From Clostridia bacterium (lineage in GTDB: Bacteria > Bacillota > Clostridia > Oscillospirales > CAG-272): DNA of 48,945 nt. This document shows, in pieces, positions 1 through 7,457 of the stretch. The DNA lies in contig JAFSAM010000060.1 in assembly GCA_017441005.1 (NCBI GenBank), forward strand, positions 1 through 48,945. The letters run 5' to 3'. The notes under the pieces are model-generated. The model worked only from the letters and a program-made list of their open reading frames with translations. It did not search any database and was not told the origin of the DNA. Made by a program: the position numbers and the translations under genes. Each line of letters begins with the position of its first letter. Positions within the stretch are counted from its first letter, which is position 1.

Positions 1-431
1 CCCGCAGCCTTGATCATTTCGGCAAGTCCTAAAACCGCATTACCCTCGGCAAGAAAATCGTCGATTATCAAAATCTTGTCTCCTTGATGCAAATGCTCTT
101 TGGAAACAACGATATCATACTCGATTCCCTTTGTAAAAGACATAACCTTTGCAGTATAAACATCATTACCTATATTCTTATGTCCGCTTTTCTTAGCGAA
201 AACCACGTCACAATCCATCGCCATACCGGCACTGCAGGCAAAAGCTATACCGGATGCTTCGACCGTAAGGATCTTGTCGATTTTGCAGTCTGAAAAAAGG
301 CGTGCAAACTCTTCACCGATCTGCTTCAAAAGTCGGATGTCAATATTCTGATTTATAAAACCGTCTACCTTAACAATATTACCGGGAAAAATCTTCCCGT
401 CGGCAACAATTCTGTCTTCAAGAATTTTCAA
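1..431 (-). CDS. xpt: xanthine phosphoribosyltransferase, partial (C-terminal end beyond window)
   Basis: Converts xanthine and PRPP to XMP in cytoplasmic purine salvage. About 143 N-terminal residues are visible and the rest runs off the left edge. The translation starts LKILEDRIVADGKIFPGNIV and contains the PRPP-binding block ILIIDDFLAEGNAV, matching the B. subtilis Xpt pattern VLIIDDFLANG. The start is taken as TTG at 429-431, because GGGAG (441-445) lies 9 nt upstream and no ATG or GTG is available in frame. A strong promoter sits at 470-498. The leader is only about 30-35 nt, so there is no room for the purine riboswitch often found before xpt in Firmicutes. Family assignment is confident; the non-ATG start is inferred from the ribosome site. 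Confidence 0.9.
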   Translation of the reverse strand, partial: MKILEDRIVADGKIFPGNIVKVDGFINQNIDIRLLKQIGEEFARLFSDCKIDKILTVEASGIAFACSAGMAMDCDVVFAKKSGHKNIGNDVYTAKVMSFTKGIEYDIVVSKEHLHQGDKILIIDDFLAEGNAVLGLAEMIKAA

Positions 432-469
432 AACACTATTCTCCCATATAATTATAAAAACTATAATCT

Positions 470-498
470 ATTGTACAACATTTCTTAATATTTTTCAA
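470..498 (-). promoter_or_regulatory. sigma-A promoter of xpt
   Basis: On the minus strand a TTGAAA box (493-498) and a TACAAT box (470-475) are separated by exactly 17 bp. Transcription would start near 463 and give a very short leader. Confidence 0.75.
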
Positions 499-527
499 GT
501 ATTTTCGACAATTTGTTTATTATGTTT

Positions 528-656
528 TTGGTAATTAACTACACTCGCTTTTTCACTCGTTTAACTTTATTTTATTAAGTGTTTTCTTAAGATTTTTAAT
601 AAAATTAAATACAGCACCTTGTTTTTTTGAACAAACTTTACAAAATTAATTACCAA
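528..656. promoter_or_regulatory. 11-bp inverted repeat between xpt and gdhA (possible operator pair)
   Basis: TTGGTAATTAA at 528-538 is repeated as its exact reverse complement TTAATTACCAA at 646-656. A related TTTGGTAGTTTTTT occurs at 668-681, just before the gdhA -35 box. The rest of the 340-bp gap (432-771) is very AT-rich and holds only the two divergent promoters. A regulator binding both arms is possible but unproven. Confidence 0.35.
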
Positions 657-684
657 CACATTGTATCTTTGGTAGTTTTTTATA

Positions 685-714
685 TTGACACTTTTGTATA
701 AAAAAAGATATAAT
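685..714 (+). promoter_or_regulatory. sigma-A promoter of gdhA
   Basis: Perfect TTGACA (685-690) and TATAAT (709-714) with an 18-bp spacer. The GGAGG ribosome site follows at 757-761, 10 nt before the gdhA ATG. Confidence 0.8.
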
Positions 715-771
715 AATATCAAGATCAAGAAAAGCATTTGATTAGGCTAAAAATCCGGAGGATATATTACT

Positions 772-2118
772 ATGAATAAGTATGTAAAAAGAACGATCAA
801 ACAGATAAAAGCAAGAAACAGACATGAGCCTGAGTTTATTCAGACTGTCGAAGAGGTATTTGAAAGCTTATCGAACGTTTTGGATAAACACCCCGAATTT
901 GAAAAAAACGGACTTCTTGAGCGTATGGCAGAACCCGACAGACAGATTTCATTCAGGGTTTCATGGGTAGATGACAAGGGCAAGGTACAGGTAAACCGCG
1001 GATACAGAGTTCAGTTCAACTCTGCAATCGGTCCGTATAAAGGCGGTCTCCGCTTCCACCCCTCCGTATATATGGGTATGATGAAATTCCTCGGATTCGA
1101 GCAGACATTCAAAAACAGCCTTACAGGACTTCCGATCGGAGGTGCCAAGGGTGGCTCTGATTTCGACCCCAGAGGAAAGAGCGACGGCGAGATCATGCGC
1201 TTCTGTCAGAGCTTTATGTCTGAGCTTTACAGACATATCGGCAAAGACATCGACATTCCCGCAGGTGATATCGGTGTAGGCGCAAGAGAGATAGGCTATC
1301 TCTTCGGCCAGTACAAAAGACTGAGAGGCAATTTCGAAAACGGTGTAATTACCGGTAAATCGCTCAGCTACGGCGGATCGCTCATCCGTCCCGAGGCTAC
1401 CGGCTACGGTGCAGTATATTTCACAATGGAGGTACTCCGCCACTTCGGTGAAGTCATCCATGACAAGACAATAGCGATCTCGGGCTTCGGCAACGTTGCT
1501 TGGGGCGTATGTAAAAAGGCTGAACAGCTTGGAGCCAAAGTAGTTACCATTTCTGGCCCCGACGGATACGTTTATGATAAAGACGGTATACTCGGCGAAA
1601 AGGTTGATTATCTGCTTGAAATGCGCGCATCCGGAAGAGACAAGGTTGAAGACTACGCGCTTCGATTCCCTTCCGCTGTATTTGTAAAAGGAAAGAAGCC
1701 TTGGGAAGTCAAAGCTGACATCGTAATGCCCTGCGCAACCCAAAACGAGGTTGGTATGACTGAAGCCCGGGACATCGTTGCAAACGGAACAAAATTCTAC
1801 GTCGAGGTATCTAATATGTCTACAACCAACGAGGCTTTAAGATTCCTAAAACAAAACCTCTTGGGCGTCGGCCCCTCAAAAGCGGCAAACGCAGGCGGTG
1901 TTGCGGTTTCGGCACTTGAAATGAGCCAGAACAGCATGAGATATAGCTGGACAGAAGAAGAAGTCAACCAAAAGCTTCACGAAATTATGAAGAACATACA
2001 TGACAACTGCGCGTCAAGAGCAGCTGAATACGGTCTCGGATACGACCTTGTAGCCGGTGCAAATATAGCAGGCTTCCTTAAGGTTGCAGACGCAATGATA
2101 GCTCAGGGAATTTATTAA
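772..2118 (+). CDS. gdhA: glutamate dehydrogenase (NADP-type)
   Basis: Catalyses reductive amination of 2-oxoglutarate with ammonia to glutamate; cytoplasmic, hexameric in this family. The 448 residues match the usual 445-450 of bacterial GdhA. Visible landmarks are the substrate region GPYKGGLRFHP (about 88-97), the catalytic-lysine block PIGGAKGGSDFDPRGKSD (Lys126) and the Rossmann signature ISGFGNVAWG (about 235-244). NADP preference is inferred from overall similarity to the 450-residue GdhA class rather than tested. Strong promoter, good ribosome site, and a terminator just after the stop indicate a monocistronic gene. Confidence 0.95.
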   Translation: MNKYVKRTIKQIKARNRHEPEFIQTVEEVFESLSNVLDKHPEFEKNGLLERMAEPDRQISFRVSWVDDKGKVQVNRGYRVQFNSAIGPYKGGLRFHPSVYMGMMKFLGFEQTFKNSLTGLPIGGAKGGSDFDPRGKSDGEIMRFCQSFMSELYRHIGKDIDIPAGDIGVGAREIGYLFGQYKRLRGNFENGVITGKSLSYGGSLIRPEATGYGAVYFTMEVLRHFGEVIHDKTIAISGFGNVAWGVCKKAEQLGAKVVTISGPDGYVYDKDGILGEKVDYLLEMRASGRDKVEDYALRFPSAVFVKGKKPWEVKADIVMPCATQNEVGMTEARDIVANGTKFYVEVSNMSTTNEALRFLKQNLLGVGPSKAANAGGVAVSALEMSQNSMRYSWTEEEVNQKLHEIMKNIHDNCASRAAEYGLGYDLVAGANIAGFLKVADAMIAQGIY

Positions 2119-2124
2119 TACTAA

Positions 2125-2153
2125 AAAAATGCACACGTTTTGTGTGCATTTTT
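2125..2153. terminator. bidirectional terminator (gdhA / surface-protein operon)
   Basis: A 12-bp stem (2125-2136 with 2142-2153; core GCACAC/GTGTGC, loop GTTTT) has A-runs on the left and T-runs on the right. It can end transcription from gdhA and from the convergent gene at 2213-3532. Confidence 0.85.
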
Positions 2154-2212
2154 CTTTATAAAAAGAAAAGAAGAGGGGGTGCAGTCTAATCCAAAAGTGC
2201 ATCCCCTTAATA

Positions 2213-3532
2213 TTATTTTTTTCTGTATACAGCTCTGTACGAAAGAATCACGATTGCTACAGCACTAATCGCCACCAGCAGTATGATCACGGTAAATGTT
2301 CGGCTTTTAGTTCCAAGAAAATAACCTCTTCCGTTTTCCTTACTTTCTTCGGTTTGCTCTGATTCATTCGGTAAGCTTTCGTCAGGCTCAATATCAGTAT
2401 CTCCCATCGTTTCCGACAGTGCAGGCAAAGTTTCGATTCCCTGCCCACCTTCGGTATTTTTGTTGATCAATACGCCCTGACCTTCTATCTTACGCACCAA
2501 CGTATCAACGTCCCAATCGTATGAATTGATATTAACAACCGAATAGTTTACCCGATCGTCGCCCTCATCAACGGTTTCTCCTTTTTCATCTGTTTCAGGT
2601 GCTTTTACTATCACGTCGGCAATTTTCAACAGACTCAAATTTTGCATATTTCCGCCGTTTATGTCTATAACGTTATGCTTTCCAAGTGCATAAATGCTCT
2701 TTTTGAAGGTACCGCCGTTTACAACGAATATGAATCCGCCGTCTACTCCGCCGATAGCTCCGACAGGTCCGTTAAAAACACCGCCGTAGACCGTAAGTTC
2801 AGCTCCGCCCTGTTGTTCGGTTTGTCCGACGACACTTGTTGCGGATACACGCCCCTCAAACATTCCTCCGTGAATTATCAACGTGGTATACCCCTTGACC
2901 CCGTTATCTCGGTTACCGGCACAAACGTCATTATACGTTCCGCTTCTGATAACAAGCATTCCCGAGCCGTTTTGGGCATCCGCATCATCCAATGATACCC
3001 CGATGACGGATATATATGGTGCATCTCCCTGCTTTTTACACACGATTCCTTCGCCAAACACCGTATCGTAGCCACCGCATATTATTGCCCTGGCCTTATC
3101 GGTTCCGTTCGTAACGATGTTGAGTTCTTCAAAAACAAACTTGCCCGCAAGTATCATATTTGCGGATTCTTTTCCGTCGCCAAAGCACAGCATAGCGTTG
3201 TCGGTCTCTCTGTAGTCATGGGAGCCGTCAAGGCTTGTTACCGTAATAATGTTATTACCATTTGACGTTCCGCCCCTCACCGACAGGTTAACCAACTCAG
3301 TTACGGTATATTTACCGCATATTATGATCTTTCCTCCACTGTGTTTTAACAGCTTTACAGCATCCCTGAAGCTTCCGACAGCCGCCGAGGGCGATGAGCC
3401 GTCCCCCGTTCCTCCGTCTTTGAGATACACTTTTTGGGGAACTGCCGCCTCTGCCGAAAATGTTATAAGCGCGCAAAAAAGCAAAACGAAAAACGCGCAT
3501 ACTGTATATTTAATTGTCTTTCGCCCGCGCAT
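2213..3532 (-). CDS. secreted, membrane-anchored beta-helix-like surface protein
   Basis: 439 residues of unknown function. It has an N-terminal signal peptide (MRGRKTIKYTVCAFFVLLFCALITFSAEA, cut near residue 29) and a C-terminal transmembrane helix with a short RKK tail (about 413-439), preceded by an acidic Ser/Glu-rich spacer. The segment VYLKDGGTGDGSSPSAAVGS and the repeated short Gly/Asn/Val strand pattern (GGMFEG, GGVFNG, GGTFKK, GGNMQN) suggest a right-handed parallel beta-helix exposed outside the cell. No LPXTG motif is present, so anchoring is by the helix. It is the second gene of an operon: its AAGGAG ribosome site overlaps the TAA stop of the upstream gene, 11 nt away, implying translational coupling. 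Confidence 0.7.
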   Translation of the reverse strand: MRGRKTIKYTVCAFFVLLFCALITFSAEAAVPQKVYLKDGGTGDGSSPSAAVGSFRDAVKLLKHSGGKIIICGKYTVTELVNLSVRGGTSNGNNIITVTSLDGSHDYRETDNAMLCFGDGKESANMILAGKFVFEELNIVTNGTDKARAIICGGYDTVFGEGIVCKKQGDAPYISVIGVSLDDADAQNGSGMLVIRSGTYNDVCAGNRDNGVKGYTTLIIHGGMFEGRVSATSVVGQTEQQGGAELTVYGGVFNGPVGAIGGVDGGFIFVVNGGTFKKSIYALGKHNVIDINGGNMQNLSLLKIADVIVKAPETDEKGETVDEGDDRVNYSVVNINSYDWDVDTLVRKIEGQGVLINKNTEGGQGIETLPALSETMGDTDIEPDESLPNESEQTEESKENGRGYFLGTKSRTFTVIILLVAISAVAIVILSYRAVYRKK

Positions 3533-3543
3533 AATTTGTCTCC

Positions 3544-5781
3544 TTATTCTTCTGCTTCCTCTACTGCATCTCCGTAATTGCAGGTAATCTCAAGCCAATC
3601 GAGACTACCCGCATAACAATAATTTACAGTCTCGCTTTCAAACCTGCCAAGCAAATTAGTGAATGTAAATGTGAATTCACTTTGCTCTGCGTATTCATAT
3701 AACAGCTCTTCACCGAAATACAGCGAAAAAGTCATACTTTCCGCATCATATCTAACAGACCACTCGCCCATCTCTCTGTTCATTTCGCCTGCTTCGCCGT
3801 AGCGGAGATAAAACGCCTTACCTCCATCGTCGACCAATCTTACCGAGTTAATATTCTTTGCAAAGGGGGCAAGATAAATACATCCGTAGGGACTTGAATC
3901 GTTACCCATCAGCATTCCCGTATCGTTAAGCATTCCCTTCCAGGCAATGCTCCAATCGGATGACGACGTAAGCTTAAGCGGCTTTTGCAAAACAAAATCC
4001 ACCTGCTTTTCGTTGGTGATCAATATACCGTTTTCAATTATATACTTTTCTGCATTACTCTTTTCGGAAAGGATAAGATCGTTTCTGCCAAGACTCTCGG
4101 CAAGTCCGTCAAAATCCCATCTGTAGGTAACGTTTCTCGAATCGGAAAACTCTTCCTCTACCCTTCTCTTCACATTAAAGCTGAAATCAACGTTAGAACA
4201 TTCAAATGTTATCTCAGCGACACCGTCAAAGCCCTCGATGTAATTCATTTCGATCACGCCACCCGTATAATAGGTAAGAAGAGTACTGTCATATTTTACA
4301 TTTACGGTCTTGTTTTCTGCATAGAGAGGAAGAACAAGCGCAACCGTTCTGACCGTCTCTCCGTTTTTTAACTCAACTGTAGCATTATCTTCAAGCAAGG
4401 TGTGGTGGGCATTTCCAAATACCTCGATTTTTTGTACCGCCCTGTCGCTTTCGGGCGAGTAGCACATAAACAGATTATAGGCAACGTCCTTACCTATCTC
4501 GTTATATCCGTTCTGTGTGTAATACAAATTTCCGTTGCTGATAAAGCCATTTTCTTCGTTAGCAGTTTCGGTAAGACGGGTAATGATCCTGATATCGGGA
4601 TTAGTATTCGCCAAAGCATACTGAGCGGAGCAAACAGCCTCGATCGCACCGTCGGTCTCAAGAGAGGAACGTACGGGGATGATTGCAAACATATCGGGAG
4701 AAGCTTTTTCTTTAAAGCCGTTATAAAAATCGTTAAAATAATAAATATACTCGCCTGAAGTCATATTGTTTGCTATATCCCATTCGCCGTGAAGCCAGAT
4801 GACAAACGTTCTTTTTACCGTATAAGGCGAATTCTCGTCGTTGAGTTTATCTCTATAATACTCAAATCTGCTCATAGCAAGATCAAAGGCCTCTCCGCTC
4901 TGTACCCATTCGGTGATGGACACATCGGAAACCGCCGTTTGAATAAACAAGCTCTTTTCACCGGTAAGAGAATACCAATTCTCAGCTAAAGCGGGTGTAA
5001 AGCCCGTTCTTCCCTCGGAAAGATCCTTCATTTCGTAATATCTGTCGTTTAATTCTGCGGTATATGCCGTTCCCGAAGGAGGATTTATACTTTCAAAAGC
5101 AGAGCCGTTTTCTCCTGCGGCATTTCCCTGACCGGCAACTATAAAAATATCTATAACAGCATTCACAGTTTCGTTTACTGTCATACTATCTACAAGAGTC
5201 TCGTTCACGAAGGCATTAACAGTGGCAGACCGATCACTTACCCCAACCGCTCTGATAACACCGTTTTCGTCGACAACAACGTTTGCGCCCTCTCCTACGA
5301 CCTGATATGTAAACACCTCATTTTCCTTTAACGTATAATCAGGCACAAATGTATATCTGTCATCGTACTGAAGGACAAAGCCCTCCGCTTCGGTCTTAAC
5401 AAATTTGACCTCATAGCTGTTTTGCATCTTACCGTCATCAAGATAGATTTTGGCAGAAGCAACGGTCGCTCCGCTTCCCATAATAGCCTGATCAACTTTT
5501 ATATCTACGTTTCTCGAAGCTGAGACTGCCATCACCTGAGGAATGACCGGATTTCCGTCAGGAATCTTTATTTCGTAATACCGCGTCTCGGGATCAAATA
5601 TCAAAGTCTCCCCGACGACCTTGATATCAGAAAGTCTGGGAGCTTCGGGGGGCGCCGGGATCGCCTCAGGCTCCTTAGGTACAACTTTATCAGTTTTGTA
5701 TGACACCATTAAAAGCATCAATGCGAATGATATCATCAAAAATACTATATATCCGATTTTCACTCTTTTCATTTTTTCCAT
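3544..5781 (-). CDS. extracellular SGNH/sialate-O-acetylesterase-like protein, probably catalytically dead
   Basis: 745 residues: N-terminal signal anchor (about 7-27), a Pro/Glu linker, a beta-rich region (about 50-205), an SGNH-hydrolase domain of SASA type (about 208-440), and a C-terminal beta-sandwich (about 555-740) resembling a LamG/concanavalin fold. The SGNH fold is recognised from IFIVAGQGNAAG (214-223), VIWLHGEWD (327-335) and LYYTQNGYNEIG (419-430). In active members these read GQSN, WxQGExD and DxxHxTxxGYxxIG. Here the nucleophilic Ser is Gly219, the oxyanion Gln is His331, and the Asp/His pair is Gly417/Tyr420. The substrate-fold scaffold is kept while all catalytic positions are changed. 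First gene of an operon with the 2213-3532 surface protein. The start may instead be Met4. Confidence 0.75.
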   Translation of the reverse strand: MEKMKRVKIGYIVFLMISFALMLLMVSYKTDKVVPKEPEAIPAPPEAPRLSDIKVVGETLIFDPETRYYEIKIPDGNPVIPQVMAVSASRNVDIKVDQAIMGSGATVASAKIYLDDGKMQNSYEVKFVKTEAEGFVLQYDDRYTFVPDYTLKENEVFTYQVVGEGANVVVDENGVIRAVGVSDRSATVNAFVNETLVDSMTVNETVNAVIDIFIVAGQGNAAGENGSAFESINPPSGTAYTAELNDRYYEMKDLSEGRTGFTPALAENWYSLTGEKSLFIQTAVSDVSITEWVQSGEAFDLAMSRFEYYRDKLNDENSPYTVKRTFVIWLHGEWDIANNMTSGEYIYYFNDFYNGFKEKASPDMFAIIPVRSSLETDGAIEAVCSAQYALANTNPDIRIITRLTETANEENGFISNGNLYYTQNGYNEIGKDVAYNLFMCYSPESDRAVQKIEVFGNAHHTLLEDNATVELKNGETVRTVALVLPLYAENKTVNVKYDSTLLTYYTGGVIEMNYIEGFDGVAEITFECSNVDFSFNVKRRVEEEFSDSRNVTYRWDFDGLAESLGRNDLILSEKSNAEKYIIENGILITNEKQVDFVLQKPLKLTSSSDWSIAWKGMLNDTGMLMGNDSSPYGCIYLAPFAKNINSVRLVDDGGKAFYLRYGEAGEMNREMGEWSVRYDAESMTFSLYFGEELLYEYAEQSEFTFTFTNLLGRFESETVNYCYAGSLDWLEITCNYGDAVEEAEE

Positions 5782-5831
5782 TATTTAACCCTTTCGAATT
5801 CTATGTGTTTGTTAAAAAGGTTTTTCATATT

Positions 5832-5860
5832 ATTATACCATTTTTAAGCCTCTGTGTCAA
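5832..5860 (-). promoter_or_regulatory. sigma-A promoter of the surface-protein operon
   Basis: Consensus TTGACA (5855-5860) and TATAAT (5832-5837) on the minus strand with a 17-bp spacer. It drives the genes at 3544-5781 and 2213-3532. Confidence 0.85.
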
Positions 5861-5928
5861 GGTTACGGTTTAGAGCTCGCTTCTTTGGGTAATACTGTAT
5901 ACATATAATATGTTATGAGGTGATTGGT

Positions 5929-6240
5929 TTGTTTAGCTTAAAACTCAAAAAAAACTTCTGTTTTTACTCGATACTGTTGATCATTGTATTCTTCCTTTGC
6001 GCCTGCAGTGCAAACCTTACAGGACACAAGATAGTCGGGATCTGGGAACACGAGGGAAACAGGATAGAATTTACCGACAACGGTTATTTTAAAAAGGGGA
6101 AGGAAAAATACACCTTTTCCGTTACCGACAGTCAGGTTACGATCGACACGGGCGGCGAGGCAATGACCCTTGACTACTCAATAAACGCAAACGGCACACT
6201 CACGATGAACGGTATAATCTACTACCCCGTCGGAAAATAA
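5929..6240 (+). CDS. small lipoprotein of unknown function
   Basis: About 103 residues. A hydrophobic leader ends in the lipobox LCAC, so the mature protein is a lipid-anchored piece of about 75 residues with a beta-rich sequence (VGIWEHEGNRIEFTDNGYF, TLTMNGIIYYPVG) resembling small lipocalin-like or DUF5640-type domains. The start is put at TTG 5929: GAGGTGAT (5917-5924) is a near-perfect ribosome site whose AGG lies 8 nt upstream. The alternative in-frame GTG at 5920 falls inside that site. A TATAAT at 5904-5909 could be its -10 box, but no convincing -35 is seen. Stands alone and ends in a strong terminator. Confidence 0.7.
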   Translation: MFSLKLKKNFCFYSILLIIVFFLCACSANLTGHKIVGIWEHEGNRIEFTDNGYFKKGKEKYTFSVTDSQVTIDTGGEAMTLDYSINANGTLTMNGIIYYPVGK

Positions 6241-6252
6241 AACCAAAATAAT

Positions 6253-6294
6253 AAAAAAAGACTTGATACGTTTTTTCGTATCAAGTCTTTTTTT
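6253..6294. terminator. bidirectional terminator
   Basis: A perfect 18-bp stem (6253-6270 with 6277-6294; core GACTTGATACG/CGTATCAAGTC) with a TTTTTT loop and A/T runs on both sides. It serves the convergent genes ending at 6240 and 6293. Confidence 0.9.
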
Positions 6295-7336
6295 ATGCGC
6301 CAAACAGTTCTTTTTTTATTTCCTCCGCAATCTTCATATTTTCGGAAAAATCCATAGATTCCGTGTAATATTTTTCAAGCTCCGAGTGCAGTGCAAAAAT
6401 ATCGTCAAAACCTTTTTGAACCCCCTCGTACAGCGAATTGAGACACCTTCTTGCAAATCTGTTTTTCTGTTTATTTTTTCTGAGTGCATCAAGGTCAATA
6501 AATCTGTCCATATTGATCTGACGTACATCAACAGAATCGTCATCACAGATCACAAACGAACTTTTTACCTCGGGAAAATATATAGCTTTGATGGCAGAAG
6601 GGTCAAGAACGCTCGGACTGTATACCGTCATAAGTCCCTTTTCCTTGGCAAGATCGATAAGCATATCCATAAAAATACAGCCTATTCCGTATCTGTCTTT
6701 GACTGCAAATTTATTTTCAGCCAAACTATTATATGTACCGTATACTATCCTACCCGCATGACTTATACTTTCAATCGGCCTAATGCTTCTCTTGTAGCCC
6801 TTTCCCCTTTTCCAGATACGCCCCAAACGCTGAACAGCCATATTCATTTTTTCTTTAAGCAAACACCGTCCATTGCATACCGTAAGCTCGTTTTCAACCC
6901 TCCCAGCAGCAGAAAGATAATTATATACGTTGTTGTACAGTATCTTTTTTGTGTCGGTTATTTCGCAAATCTCATTTGTATACATTCTCAATTTTTCACT
7001 GTTCCAATTATCCCCCAGATTGATTATTACGTCTCTTACTCCGGGATATCGAGGCTCGTATGAATGCGGCAGTGTGCCGTCTATTATTCCGCAATTCAGT
7101 TCCTCGATTATAATTCCGTCAAGCGACAAGGGATCTGACGAGCAGTAAAAGTATTCTATCGTATAACCTTTTCTTTCCGCTCCGTCCGCTATGTTTCTGA
7201 TAAGGCTTGATTTTCCCGTTCCCGGTCCCCCCTTGATTATATACAGTCGATCAAGTCCGCCGTATATTTCATCAAAATAGGAAACAAAGCCTTTTTCCGT
7301 ATTAGCGGACGCAAAATATCTCTTTTCGTTCTGCAT
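6293..7336 (-). CDS. PRK06851-type P-loop ATPase of unknown function
   Basis: 347 residues. A Walker A motif GGPGTGKS lies at 36-43, following the family-typical RYFASANTEKGFVSYFDEIY opening. Further family-like pieces are YFYCSSDPLSLDGIIIEELN and PGVRDVIINLGDNW. Recognised as the PRK06851 family of Firmicutes ATPases from memory of its pattern; no substrate or pathway is known to me. The ribosome site GGGGAG lies 9 nt before the ATG. It is monocistronic, convergent with the small lipoprotein gene, and follows purL on the same strand but with a terminator between them. Confidence 0.7.
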   Translation of the reverse strand: MQNEKRYFASANTEKGFVSYFDEIYGGLDRLYIIKGGPGTGKSSLIRNIADGAERKGYTIEYFYCSSDPLSLDGIIIEELNCGIIDGTLPHSYEPRYPGVRDVIINLGDNWNSEKLRMYTNEICEITDTKKILYNNVYNYLSAAGRVENELTVCNGRCLLKEKMNMAVQRLGRIWKRGKGYKRSIRPIESISHAGRIVYGTYNSLAENKFAVKDRYGIGCIFMDMLIDLAKEKGLMTVYSPSVLDPSAIKAIYFPEVKSSFVICDDDSVDVRQINMDRFIDLDALRKNKQKNRFARRCLNSLYEGVQKGFDDIFALHSELEKYYTESMDFSENMKIAEEIKKELFGA

Positions 7337-7399
7337 TAAAATAACTCCCCTTTTGATTTTTGTTTTCTATCATATTCTATGCAAAAGGGGTAATATTTG

Positions 7400-7441
7400 T
7401 TAAAAAGCAAAGAGGTATACGCATATAAAAGCGCATACCTC
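7400..7441 (-). terminator. terminator of the mtaB-purL operon
   Basis: On the minus strand an 11-bp stem GAGGTATGCGC / GCGTATACCTC (one mismatch; 7431-7441 with 7412-7422) is followed by TTTGCTTTTT. Confidence 0.75.
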
Positions 7442-7457
7442 AAAATTGCAGTATTTA

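Noticed and set aside
432-771. Purine (guanine) riboswitch before xpt
   Set aside because: Expected because of the gene, but the leader after the promoter is about 30 nt and no aptamer core sequence is present on either strand.
961-1743. 260-codon open frame antisense to gdhA
   Set aside because: Lies within a well-conserved gene; its translation is a codon mirror with no motif and no ribosome site.
2213-3532. LPXTG sortase-anchored protein
   Set aside because: The C-terminal hydrophobic helix and basic tail look like a sorting signal, but no LPXTG-type motif precedes it.
6263-7063. 266-codon plus-strand frame over the PRK06851-type gene
   Set aside because: Begins in the bidirectional terminator and is antisense to the P-loop ATPase; Phe/Tyr-rich shadow.
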